From positions 6,758,001 to 6,822,000 of the forward strand of contig NZ_CP107935.1 in the NCBI RefSeq assembly GCF_036038375.1: a stretch of DNA of 64,000 bases, written 5' to 3'. A program made the position numbers and the translations under genes. This stretch comes from Streptomyces sp. NBC_00414. GTDB lineage: Bacteria > Actinomycetota > Actinomycetes > Streptomycetales > Streptomycetaceae. Each line of letters opens with the position of its first letter. The first letter of the stretch is position 1. The notes beneath the pieces are model-generated. The model was not told the DNA's origin. It worked only from the letters and a program-made list of their open reading frames with translations, and ran no database searches. Positions 53,644 through 61,021 of this stretch are shown here, piece after piece.

Positions 53644-53799
53644 ATGGAGCATTCCCCCGGACCGTGGCTCGACGAGGCCGCGAGCGCCGCCCAGCAGCAA
53701 GGGGCGGGCAATCTCCTCCGCATCGTGCTGATCGTGATGGTCGTCGGCTGTGCGCTGGGCGCCTGGTTCCTTCTGCGCGGCTACAAACGGGACGACTGA
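53644..53799 (+). CDS. Mini membrane protein (51 aa)
   Basis: MEHSPGPWLDEAASAAQQQG, then one hydrophobic helix (about residues 25-44) and a charged tail GYKRDD. Codon position GC is high and the gene sits in a conserved-looking series of tiny membrane proteins before nadD. No ribosome-binding site is obvious except GGAG-like sequence further upstream. Function unknown. Confidence 0.6.
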   Translation: MEHSPGPWLDEAASAAQQQGAGNLLRIVLIVMVVGCALGAWFLLRGYKRDD

Positions 53800-53966
53800 G
53801 ACCCCGTGGAAGGTTCCCGGCCCGGCGGTCCGGGAGGCGGACGCCGACGTTCCTCCCGGCGGAGCCGAACTCCCCAACGGCGGAGTCGGAGTGATGGGGG
53901 AGAGGGCACCCGCTTACGATGTGCGGAAGTCTTTATCCCGCCCACATCGGATAGGTCCTGCTGAAG

Positions 53967-54131
53967 ATGAGCTTCCACAGCGCCGCTGCCCAGTTGGTCA
54001 CACTTGCCGCCGAGGGCGAGGAGCACGGTGGCAACCACGAGAGCCTGAACCCCCTGTTCGTCGGCGGCGGAGCCTTTCTCGCCCTCCTGCTGCTGCTGTG
54101 GATCACCACCCGTTTCAACCGGGACCGCTGA
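53967..54131 (+). CDS. Mini membrane protein (54 aa)
   Basis: 54 residues starting MSFHSAAAQLVTLAAEGEEH, a His/Glu-rich middle, one hydrophobic helix (about 31-47) and the tail TRFNRDR. Similar in size and topology to the 51-residue protein 168 nt upstream. It lies 48 nt before nadD. The His/Glu stretch might bind metal, but this is only a guess. Confidence 0.65.
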   Translation: MSFHSAAAQLVTLAAEGEEHGGNHESLNPLFVGGGAFLALLLLLWITTRFNRDR

Positions 54132-54164
54132 CGGCCGCGCGACAGAGCCCGCCGTCCGGGCCGG

Positions 54165-54170
54165 TAGGGT
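54165..54170 (+). promoter_or_regulatory. -10 candidate for nadD
   Basis: TAGGGT, 8 nt, ATG at 54179, no ribosome-binding site. Confidence 0.5.
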
Positions 54171-54178
54171 CTGCACGC

Positions 54179-54853
54179 ATGGGAGAGCAGGACATGCCTA
54201 CCGGTCCGGCGGGCGTCGTGGCACACGGCGCACGGCGTGGCACGGGCAACGGACCGTCGAACCCGGGCAAGCGCCGCCTCGGCGTCATGGGCGGAACGTT
54301 TGACCCGATCCATCACGGACACCTCGTGGCCGCCAGTGAGGTCGCCGCGCGGTTCCACCTCGACGAGGTGGTGTTCGTGCCGACCGGACAGCCGTGGCAG
54401 AAGACCGACCGCAAGGTCTCCCCGGCCGAGGACCGCTATCTGATGACGGTCATCTCGACCGCCGAGAACCCGCAGTTCTCCGTGAGCCGCATCGACATCG
54501 ACCGCGGCGGTCCGACCTACACCACGGACACGCTGCGCGACCTGCGCATGCTCAACCCCGACACGGACCTCTTCTTCATCACCGGCGCCGACGCGCTCGG
54601 CCAGATCCTCACCTGGCGCGACGCCGACGAGCTGTTCTCCCTCGCGCACTTCATCGGGGTCACCCGGCCCGGCCACATACTGACCGACACCGGGCTGCCG
54701 GAGGGCGGTGTCTCGCTCGTCGAGGTCCCCGCGCTCGCCATCTCGTCCACGGACTGCCGGGTCCGGGTCGCGAAAGGTGACCCGGTCTGGTACCTGGTGC
54801 CGGACGGTGTGGTGCGCTACATCGACAAGCGTGAGCTGTACCGCGGCGAGTGA
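54179..54853 (+). CDS. nadD: Nicotinate-nucleotide adenylyltransferase
   Basis: Adenylylates nicotinate mononucleotide in NAD synthesis. 224 residues. The nucleotidyl-transferase motif GTFDPIHHGH is at 39-48 and the ISSTDCR motif near 195. The N-terminal extension of about 33 residues is Gly/Ala-rich and unusual; starts nearer the motif are possible, but the ATG at 54179 sits at the expected distance from a -10. The nadD-LytR/LCP-rsfS-phosphatase order is an actinobacterial arrangement. Confidence 0.95.
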   Translation: MGEQDMPTGPAGVVAHGARRGTGNGPSNPGKRRLGVMGGTFDPIHHGHLVAASEVAARFHLDEVVFVPTGQPWQKTDRKVSPAEDRYLMTVISTAENPQFSVSRIDIDRGGPTYTTDTLRDLRMLNPDTDLFFITGADALGQILTWRDADELFSLAHFIGVTRPGHILTDTGLPEGGVSLVEVPALAISSTDCRVRVAKGDPVWYLVPDGVVRYIDKRELYRGE

Positions 54854-54869
54854 GCCGAGAGGGGCACCG

Positions 54870-56726
54870 GTGAACGACCGATACGACGCTGGGTACGGGG
54901 GCGACCAGTACGAACTCGTCGGCTACGACGAGTTCGGGCAGCCTGTGTACCGTCAGGTGCCGCAGCCGGGGCAGTCTCCGCAACACCCTCAGCACTCTGT
55001 GCAACAGGACGAGTACGGCTCGTACGACCCCTACGGCGCGCAGGCACAGGGGCACGCGCAGGGACATGGCCAGGGCCAGGGACACGGGCAGGCCGAGGCC
55101 CAGGGACAGGTCCCCGCGCAGGGCTACGGCCAGGACTACGGGCAGCAGCAGGGGTACGGGCAGGGCTACGGCTACGACCCGTACGCGACGGGGCAGCAGG
55201 CGGGACAGCAGCAGGCGGGGCATCAGCCCGGACAGCAGCAGCCCGGACAGCAGCAGCCCGGACAGCAACGGGCCGGTCAGCAGCAGGCGTCGCCCATGGG
55301 GTCGTACGACACCGGTCAGCAGCAGCCTGTGTCGTCCTATGACACCGGCCGGCAGCAGCCCCGGGTCGCCGAGCAGACCGCCTACATCCCGCAGCAGGCG
55401 GGTCCCACGGATGCCCCGGCACCGTCGGAGGCGGACGAGCGGCAGGGCGAACCCGACTACCGCACCGAGCAGTTCGCGTTCGTCGAGGAGCAGCCCGAGC
55501 AGTCCGAGGATGTCATCGACTGGCTCAAGTTCACCGAGAACCGCACCGAGCGGCGCGAGGAGGCCAAGCGCCGCGCGCGTGGCCGGGTCGTCGCCCTCGT
55601 CGTCGTCCTCGCGATGGTCGTGGTCGGCGGGGCCGGCTACCTCTGGTTCGCCGGGAAGCTGCCCGGGTCGTCGTCGGACTCGAAGACCGGCGCGACCACC
55701 GCGTCCGGCGCCCAGAAGCGCGACGTGATCGTCGTGCACCTGCACAACACCAAGGGCAGCGGCACCTCGACGGCCCTGCTCGTCGACAACACCACCACCA
55801 AGCAGGGCGCCACGGTCCTGCTGCCCAACTCCCTCGCCCTGACGGACGACGACGGCAGCGCGACCACCCTCTCCAAGTCGGTCGACGACGACGGTTCCTC
55901 GGGGACCCGCGACGAACTCGACACCGTGCTCGGTACGGACATCGAGGGCACCTGGCGCCTCGACACCCCGTACCTCAACAACCTGGTCGAGCTCGTCGGG
56001 AACATCGACATCGACACCGACGCGGACGTGCCGGACCCCGAGGCGAAGAAGAAGGGCGAGGCGCCCCTCGTCAAGAAGGGCGAGGAGCAGACGCTCAGCG
56101 GCAAGATGGCCGTCGCGTACGCCACGTACCGCGCCTCCGGGGAGTCGCAGAACGCGCAGCTGCAGCGGTTCGGGCAGGTCATGCAGGGTGTGCTGCGCAA
56201 GCTGTCGTCCGACTCGCAGGCCGCGACGACCACCGTGCAGACGCTCGCGCAGATCCTCGACCCCTCCCTGACCGACAAGGACCTGGGCGTGTTCCTCGCC
56301 AAGCTCGCGGACCGTGCCAAGGAGGGCGACTTCAAGACGGCGATGCTGCCGGTCCAGACGGACGGCCGGCTCACCGCGCAGGCCAGTGACAGCGTGGTCA
56401 AGGAGGTGCTCGGCGGCGCCGCCAAGAGCCCCGAGAAGGGCGCCGCCGTCCAGGTCGGCATCCGCAACGCCACCGCCGACGAGGACGCCACCGAGAAGGC
56501 CAGGGTCGTGCTGCTCAACGGCGGCTACACCTTCGTCGACGGCGGTACGGCCGATGTCGCGCAGGCGGTGTCCGAGATCACATACGCCGACGCCGCGAAG
56601 AAGGAGGACGCGGTGGAGGTCGCCAAGACGCTGGGCCTGCCCACGGCCGCCGTCAAGAAGGGCAAGGTCACCTCGAACGCGGACGTGTCGGTGGTGCTGG
56701 GCCAGGACTACAAGGTGAGCGAGTAG
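54870..56726 (+). CDS. LCP/LytR_C-type membrane protein with degenerate LCP site
   Basis: 618 residues. The cytoplasmic N-region (to about 200) is Gln/Gly/Pro/Tyr-rich, with near-perfect 15-bp DNA repeats encoding QQPGQ. One transmembrane helix is at about 232-252, followed by an LCP-like domain and a C-terminal LytR_C domain (VQVGIRNATADEDATEKARVVLLNGGY). LCP enzymes attach teichoic acids or polysaccharides to peptidoglycan, using Arg/Asp residues to hold the polyprenyl pyrophosphate; here the PRD motif reads PNS and the SDT region reads GTST, while the later QRFGQV segment is kept. It may be a non-catalytic LCP relative. GTG at 54870. Confidence 0.8.
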   Translation: MNDRYDAGYGGDQYELVGYDEFGQPVYRQVPQPGQSPQHPQHSVQQDEYGSYDPYGAQAQGHAQGHGQGQGHGQAEAQGQVPAQGYGQDYGQQQGYGQGYGYDPYATGQQAGQQQAGHQPGQQQPGQQQPGQQRAGQQQASPMGSYDTGQQQPVSSYDTGRQQPRVAEQTAYIPQQAGPTDAPAPSEADERQGEPDYRTEQFAFVEEQPEQSEDVIDWLKFTENRTERREEAKRRARGRVVALVVVLAMVVVGGAGYLWFAGKLPGSSSDSKTGATTASGAQKRDVIVVHLHNTKGSGTSTALLVDNTTTKQGATVLLPNSLALTDDDGSATTLSKSVDDDGSSGTRDELDTVLGTDIEGTWRLDTPYLNNLVELVGNIDIDTDADVPDPEAKKKGEAPLVKKGEEQTLSGKMAVAYATYRASGESQNAQLQRFGQVMQGVLRKLSSDSQAATTTVQTLAQILDPSLTDKDLGVFLAKLADRAKEGDFKTAMLPVQTDGRLTAQASDSVVKEVLGGAAKSPEKGAAVQVGIRNATADEDATEKARVVLLNGGYTFVDGGTADVAQAVSEITYADAAKKEDAVEVAKTLGLPTAAVKKGKVTSNADVSVVLGQDYKVSE

Positions 56727-56852
56727 GCGGGCCCGCCGGGCTCACCGGGCCCACGGGGTGATCGTTTTATCGCGTGGGGTGCTGTCGGCGGTCCGTGAGA
56801 CCCTTGGGGTATAACCCCCCGGGGTTCCTGACCGCCTACGGAAAGCCTTGTA

Positions 56853-57299
56853 GTGACCGCCACTGACCGTTCTGTCGAGCTCATCACCACCGCCGCGCAG
56901 GCGGCCGCCGACAAGCTCGCGCACGACATCATCGCGTACGACGTCAGCGACGTGCTGTCGATCACGGACGCCTTCCTGCTGGCCTCCGCGCCCAACGACC
57001 GCCAGGTCAAGTCGATCGTCGACGAGATCGAGGAGCGGCTGAACAAGGAGCTCGGCACGAAGCCGGTGCGCCGCGAGGGCGACCGCGACGCCCGCTGGAT
57101 CCTGCTGGACTACGTCGACATCGTGGTGCACGTCCAGCACAGCGAGGAGCGCGTGTTCTACGCGCTGGAGCGGCTCTGGAAGGACTGCCCCGAGCTCGAC
57201 CTGCCCGCCGACGCCAAGGCCACCCGGGGCAAGGCCGCCGAGCACGCCAAGGTCCAGGACGCGGAGGAAGACGCGGAGCTGCGCGGAGAACTTCGATGA
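56853..57299 (+). CDS. rsfS: Ribosomal silencing factor RsfS
   Basis: Binds uL14 and blocks subunit joining under low nutrient conditions. 148 residues with the RsfS core (IIAYDVSDVLSITDAFLLASAPNDRQVKSIVDEIEE and GDRDARWILLDYVDIVVHV) and an acidic C-tail of about 35 residues. GTG at 56853 has GGAAAG 7 nt upstream. A TATAAC -10 candidate lies at about 56810-56815. The stop overlaps the next start (ATGA). Confidence 0.95.
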   Translation: MTATDRSVELITTAAQAAADKLAHDIIAYDVSDVLSITDAFLLASAPNDRQVKSIVDEIEERLNKELGTKPVRREGDRDARWILLDYVDIVVHVQHSEERVFYALERLWKDCPELDLPADAKATRGKAAEHAKVQDAEEDAELRGELR

Positions 57300-57997
57300 C
57301 CGCCGGCGCGGAGCGTCCCGCGTCGGACGGCAAGCCGCTGTCCGACGCGGGGAAGAAGGCGGGCCGGGGGCGCCGCGTCATCCTGTGGCGCCACGGCCAG
57401 ACCCTGTGGAACGTGGAGCGTCGCTTCCAGGGCACCACGGACGTCGAGTTGACCGAGACCGGCGTGGGCCAGGCCCGCCGCGCCGCCCGGCTGCTCGCGT
57501 CCCTGAAGCCCGACGCGATAGTCGCCTCGGACCTGCAGCGGGCCGCTCACACCGCGGGTGAGCTGTCCGCGCTCACCGGCCTCGACGTGACGCACGACGA
57601 GAACCTGCGCGAGACGTACGCGGGCGCCTGGCAGGGCCTGACGCACGAGGAGATCATCGCGCGCTACGGCGATCAGTACACGGCGTGGAAGCGCGGTGAG
57701 GCCGTTCGCCGGGGCGGTGGCGAACTGGAGACCGAGGTCGCCGACCGTGCGGCCCCGGTGGTGCTCCGGCATGCCGAGAAGCTGCCCGACGACGGCACTC
57801 TCGTGGTCGTCAGCCACGGCGGCACCATCCGCACCACCATCGGCCGCCTCCTCGGCCTGGACTCCCAGCACTGGGAAAGCCTCGGCGGCCTCTCCAACTG
57901 CTGCTGGTCCGTCCTCGGCGAGGGCGCCCGCGGGTGGCGGCTGCTGGAGCACAACGCCGGGACCCTGCCCGAGCCGGTGCTGGGCGACGACGACTGA
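57296..57997 (+). CDS. Histidine phosphatase (phosphoglycerate mutase-like; GpgP-type neighbour)
   Basis: 233 residues. Catalytic RHG at 32-34 (WRHGQTLWN), the second half with ENLRETYAGAWQG, and the distal histidine in VVVSHGGTIRTT. The gene is coupled to rsfS by a 4-nt overlap. In Mycobacterium the gene in this position after nadD and rsfS encodes glucosyl-3-phosphoglycerate phosphatase (from memory), so that activity is the leading guess; a general phosphatase is equally possible. The first 25 residues are disordered. Confidence 0.87.
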   Translation: MTAGAERPASDGKPLSDAGKKAGRGRRVILWRHGQTLWNVERRFQGTTDVELTETGVGQARRAARLLASLKPDAIVASDLQRAAHTAGELSALTGLDVTHDENLRETYAGAWQGLTHEEIIARYGDQYTAWKRGEAVRRGGGELETEVADRAAPVVLRHAEKLPDDGTLVVVSHGGTIRTTIGRLLGLDSQHWESLGGLSNCCWSVLGEGARGWRLLEHNAGTLPEPVLGDDD

Positions 57998-58080
57998 GCG
58001 CTCCGCCGGGTGCACGGTGACGGCCCGCGGGTCGATGGGGGCTTGTCGCGCCCACGCGGCGGAGCCGCACGTCGACACAG

Positions 58081-58103
58081 CCCCGCGCCCCTCAAGGGGC
58101 GCG
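58081..58103. repeat. Partial dispersed element
   Basis: CCCCGCGCCCCTCAAGGGGCGCGG forms a short hairpin from a truncated copy of the element, in the gap between the phosphatase gene and tRNA-Ala. Confidence 0.6.
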
Positions 58104-58151
58104 GTACCGCCGGGTGCTCCGTGCGGGCACCGGTGCCCCCCAGCACCGGAT

Positions 58152-58181
58152 TTCACTTTCCGGCTGGTCGCAGGCTAAAGT
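58152..58181 (+). promoter_or_regulatory. Promoter of the first tRNA-Ala
   Basis: TTCACT (58152-58157), 18-nt spacer, TAAAGT (58176-58181), 42 nt before the mature tRNA. Confidence 0.5.
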
Positions 58182-58223
58182 TCTTCTTGTTCCGCCGCCG
58201 GGAAAGCGGGTGGGACAGCACAA

Positions 58224-58296
58224 GGGGCTATAGCTCAGTTGGTAGAGCGCCTGCATGGCATGCAGGAGGTCAGGAGTTCAATTCTCCTTAGCTCCA
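58224..58296 (+). tRNA. tRNA-Ala (anticodon GGC), copy 1
   Basis: 73-nt cloverleaf: acceptor GGGGCTA/TAGCTCC with the G3:U70 identity pair, D-arm AGCTCAGTTGGTAGAGC, anticodon stem-loop CCTGC-ATGGCAT-GCAGG with GGC, T-arm AGGAGTTCAATTCTCCT, discriminator A. CCA not encoded. Confidence 0.98.
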
Positions 58297-58318
58297 CAGT
58301 TCAGCTCCACACGTCGAA

Positions 58319-58346
58319 GATCCCGTCCCCGTCAGGGGGCGGGATC
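58319..58346 (+). terminator. Terminator after tRNA-Ala copy 1
   Basis: 12-bp stem GATCCCGTCCCC / GGGGGCGGGATC (one G-U pair), loop GTCA, followed by TTTCGTT. Confidence 0.8.
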
Positions 58347-58563
58347 TTTCGTTGTCCTCTCTTCGCGGCATGTTGAGTCACTTGGGCCTCTTCAGGCGTA
58401 TACCTCTTCGGACGCACTGCTGGTCTGCACGTTTGCGCCGGCCGCGACCACCTCGGCAAGTGCTGTGTCCGGACTGGTACGAAGGCGTCGCTGACCGTAT
58501 TGCTCCGGCCGTGGCAGAATCAAACGGCCGGAAGGGGGCGCGGCCCGACGGGAGGGAGTGGCG

Positions 58564-58737
58564 ATGCCTGCGAGCATCCTCGGGGAGGTCGACGACCTTC
58601 CCGGATCCGAGGTGACACGCGACAGGATCACGCGCCTCGACTGCCCTCCCCGCGGTTCGGCCCACGTCGCTCAGGTCCCCGGCGACAACGGAGGAGTTTC
58701 CTACGTGTGCACGGCCTGCGGCCGCAGCTGGAGCTGA
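58564..58737 (+). CDS. Small cysteine-containing protein (57 aa)
   Basis: Begins MPASILGEVDDLPGSEVTRD and contains LDCPPRG near the middle and a CTACGRSW knuckle at the end, so three cysteines in a zinc-ribbon-like pattern. GGGAGGGAG lies at good distance before the ATG. It is followed after 3 nt by another Cys-rich gene, so the two form an operon between twin tRNA-Ala genes. Function unknown. Confidence 0.65.
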   Translation: MPASILGEVDDLPGSEVTRDRITRLDCPPRGSAHVAQVPGDNGGVSYVCTACGRSWS

Positions 58738-58740
58738 TCG

Positions 58741-58974
58741 ATGGGTGCACACAGGCGAAAGTGCGATTGGTGCGGCAGTGGTACGCCGATCGTCCGCGAC
58801 ATGGAACCCGTCAACCACGACTATCAGTACTGGTGCGAGGAATGCGCACGGGCGCTGATCATAAAAGGCGACCCCATCGAGACGTACCGCGAGCTGGAGG
58901 GGGAGCCGATCTACGGCCGGCTCCTCGATGAGCACTGCACGCTCAAGCGTTTTTATTCGTTCGCCACGGCCTGA
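58741..58974 (+). CDS. Small zinc-ribbon-like protein (77 aa)
   Basis: 77 residues starting MGAHRRKCDWCGSGTP, with CDWC at 8-11 and CEEC at about 32-35, giving a four-cysteine zinc knuckle, then an Ile/Glu-rich helical part and a last Cys in EHCTLKRF. Coding potential is good. It starts 3 nt after the stop of the preceding 57-codon gene, so translational coupling is likely. Such pairs could bind nucleic acid or act in small complexes; no specific role can be assigned. Confidence 0.7.
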   Translation: MGAHRRKCDWCGSGTPIVRDMEPVNHDYQYWCEECARALIIKGDPIETYRELEGEPIYGRLLDEHCTLKRFYSFATA

Positions 58975-59121
58975 CCCGGCCGGGGTTCCGCCCCCAGGGC
59001 ATCCCCGGCTGCGGCTGCGACCGCAGAGGCGACTCCTTTGCGCAGGGCCCCGGTTGAGGGCGTGCACCGCCTGCCCCGGCCGTCACTTCTGCCGAGGTTG
59101 TCCATGGGCACCGGAAACGAT

Positions 59122-59151
59122 TTGGTGGTGCGCCGGGAGGACCGGTAATGT
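59122..59151 (+). promoter_or_regulatory. Promoter of the second tRNA-Ala
   Basis: TTGGTG (59122-59127), 18-nt spacer, TAATGT (59146-59151), 36 nt before the mature tRNA. It differs from the promoter of the first copy. Confidence 0.5.
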
Positions 59152-59187
59152 TGGCGTCGCCGCCGGGGAAACCCGGTGGAACACCGC

Positions 59188-59260
59188 AAGGGGCTATAGC
59201 TCAGTTGGTAGAGCGCCTGCATGGCATGCAGGAGGTCAGGAGTTCAATTCTCCTTAGCTC
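59188..59260 (+). tRNA. tRNA-Ala (anticodon GGC), copy 2
   Basis: Identical over all 73 nt to the copy at 58224-58296. The ~30 nt upstream (CCGCCGGG...CAAGGGG) are also similar to those of copy 1. Confidence 0.98.
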
Positions 59261-59269
59261 CACAGCAGA

Positions 59270-59304
59270 TGAAAGCGGGCCATCCGATCAGGATGGCCCG
59301 CTTT
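59270..59304. terminator. Intrinsic terminator after tRNA-Ala copy 2
   Basis: 14-bp perfect stem (59270-59283 with 59289-59302), loop GATCA, followed by TT: one of the few textbook terminators with a T-run here. It may also serve the convergent minus-strand gene. Confidence 0.9.
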
Positions 59305-59398
59305 TTCGTGTGGCGACGTCCTGGAGCCGCGGTGTCTCGCAGCACCGGCGTACCGGGGCGTGCGGTTCGGCGGCCCGGACCGCCGGGCCGCCGGTGGG

Positions 59399-61021
59399 TC
59401 AGCGGCCTCGGCCCAGCGCGCGACGGCCGCCTCCGCCGCCCTCGCGCACGGCGGGCAGGTTCTGCCGGGGGGCCGCTCCGCGGGTGTCCTCCTCCAGGCG
59501 CAGGGCGAGCGCCGGGCAGCGTCGTACGGCCCGCAGCGCCTTCGCCTCCGCGTACCGGGGGACCTGCGCCTGGGCGACCGTCGGGAAGCCGTCGGCGCCC
59601 AGCTGGAAGACCTCCGGGAGGATGTCCGCGCACAGACCGTGCCCGCGGCAGAGCGTCCAGTCGACGTAGATCTTCTGGCGGCTGGGACCCTGCTCCTCCT
59701 CGGGCTGGCCGCCCGGGATGCCGGTGGGCTGCTGACCGCCCTCGAAGAGCGGCAGAACGCCCTCCACGGGCCGTCCGCAGCCGTTGCCGAGGACATGGGC
59801 GGCCAGGTCGTCCGTGAAGGCCTTGATGGTCGACTCCAGGAACATCGCGGAGCCGTCCGGGTGCGAGCACGCGCCGCGCCGCTTCACGGCGTTGGCGACC
59901 TGCTTGAGCGCCTCAAGGGCGGCCGGACCGCCGCCGTTGAGGATGTCCTCCATGCCGCGGGCCGCGGCCGGAAGGCCGAGGTAGCAGGGGCCGCACTGGC
60001 CGGCGCTCTCCTCGGCCAGCCACTGGGCCACGCGCAGCGACTCGCCGAGCGGGCAGGTGTTCATGCTGATCGGGAGGATCGCGCCGGCGCCGAGGGCGCC
60101 GCCCACCGCGTCCAGGGAGTTGCGCGAGACGATCGCCTCGTTGACCGTCGCGGAGTCCAGCCACTTGCCGTGGTACCCGCCGGTCAGCACGCCCTGCGGC
60201 ACCGGCGGAGCACCGGCCAGCTGCAGGATGTAGCGCAGCGGGACGCCGGTCGGGGCCTCGATCACCATCGGCCGGGCGACCGCCCCGGAGACGGTGAGCA
60301 TGACGGTGCCGGGCTCGTCGTACAGGCCGGTGTTCCCGTAGCGCTCGGCGCCTATGCGGGCGCCGATCGCCAGCTGGGCGAACGTCTCGGCGTTCGACAG
60401 CAGCGTGGGTGCGCCGCCGACGCCGTTCTGCGAGGCGCTGGTCTTGCGGCCCGGCGGGATCGCGGGGCCGCCGTCGATGGAGCGGACCAGCGAGGCCGCC
60501 GCCCCGGTCACCATCCGCACCGGGTTGCGCTGCACCCGGGCGCGGATGGTCGCACCGCGCCGGTTGGTCAGCCCGCGCTCGGAGAGCGCCGCCTCCATCG
60601 ACCGCTGGGTGGACTCACGGGTCACGCCGATGACCAGGGTGCGGGCACCCAGGGCCTCCGCGACCAGCAGGGCGCCGTCCAGGATCAGATGCGGGGCACG
60701 GTTGATCATCACCGTGTCCTTGCGGCAGGCGGGCTCGTCCTCGCTTCCGTTGACGACGACCACGGGCCGTACGCCCCGGCGGATCGCCGCCTCGGCGACC
60801 GACCGGAGCTTCTTGTGGAACGGAAAGCCCGCGCCGCCGCGGCCCTTCAGGTTGATCCGTTCGGAGAGCTGCGCGAGCTGCTCCCCGCCCATGGGCTCGA
60901 GCGGCCCGTGCACCTTCAGGTGCATGGGCAGGTCGAGTCTCTCGACGAGATCGAAACCGGAGGTGAGCTGGGGAAGGCCCACCACTCGGACTTCGGGGAC
61001 GTCGGGAAGGGCCTCGTTCAC
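59399..61021 (-). CDS. NuoF-like flavoprotein fused to a [3Fe-4S] ferredoxin
   Basis: 540 residues. Residues 1-430 follow NuoF/Nqo1: FMN loop GRGGAGFP (60-67), SLBB domain near 240-320, and the cluster segment ESAGQCGPCYLG. The first of the four N3 ligands is Ala340 instead of Cys; Cys343, Cys346 and Cys385 remain. The NADH-pocket GEE motif is replaced by GAAASL. A C-terminal ferredoxin (about 450-512) has Cys458, Cys464 and Cys502-Pro, the three-cysteine pattern of actinobacterial [3Fe-4S] ferredoxins. The tail is Gly/Arg-rich. Its GTG shares one base with the stop of the cytochrome b gene, so the two are translated together. Confidence 0.85.
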   Translation of the reverse strand: MNEALPDVPEVRVVGLPQLTSGFDLVERLDLPMHLKVHGPLEPMGGEQLAQLSERINLKGRGGAGFPFHKKLRSVAEAAIRRGVRPVVVVNGSEDEPACRKDTVMINRAPHLILDGALLVAEALGARTLVIGVTRESTQRSMEAALSERGLTNRRGATIRARVQRNPVRMVTGAAASLVRSIDGGPAIPPGRKTSASQNGVGGAPTLLSNAETFAQLAIGARIGAERYGNTGLYDEPGTVMLTVSGAVARPMVIEAPTGVPLRYILQLAGAPPVPQGVLTGGYHGKWLDSATVNEAIVSRNSLDAVGGALGAGAILPISMNTCPLGESLRVAQWLAEESAGQCGPCYLGLPAAARGMEDILNGGGPAALEALKQVANAVKRRGACSHPDGSAMFLESTIKAFTDDLAAHVLGNGCGRPVEGVLPLFEGGQQPTGIPGGQPEEEQGPSRQKIYVDWTLCRGHGLCADILPEVFQLGADGFPTVAQAQVPRYAEAKALRAVRRCPALALRLEEDTRGAAPRQNLPAVREGGGGGRRALGRGR

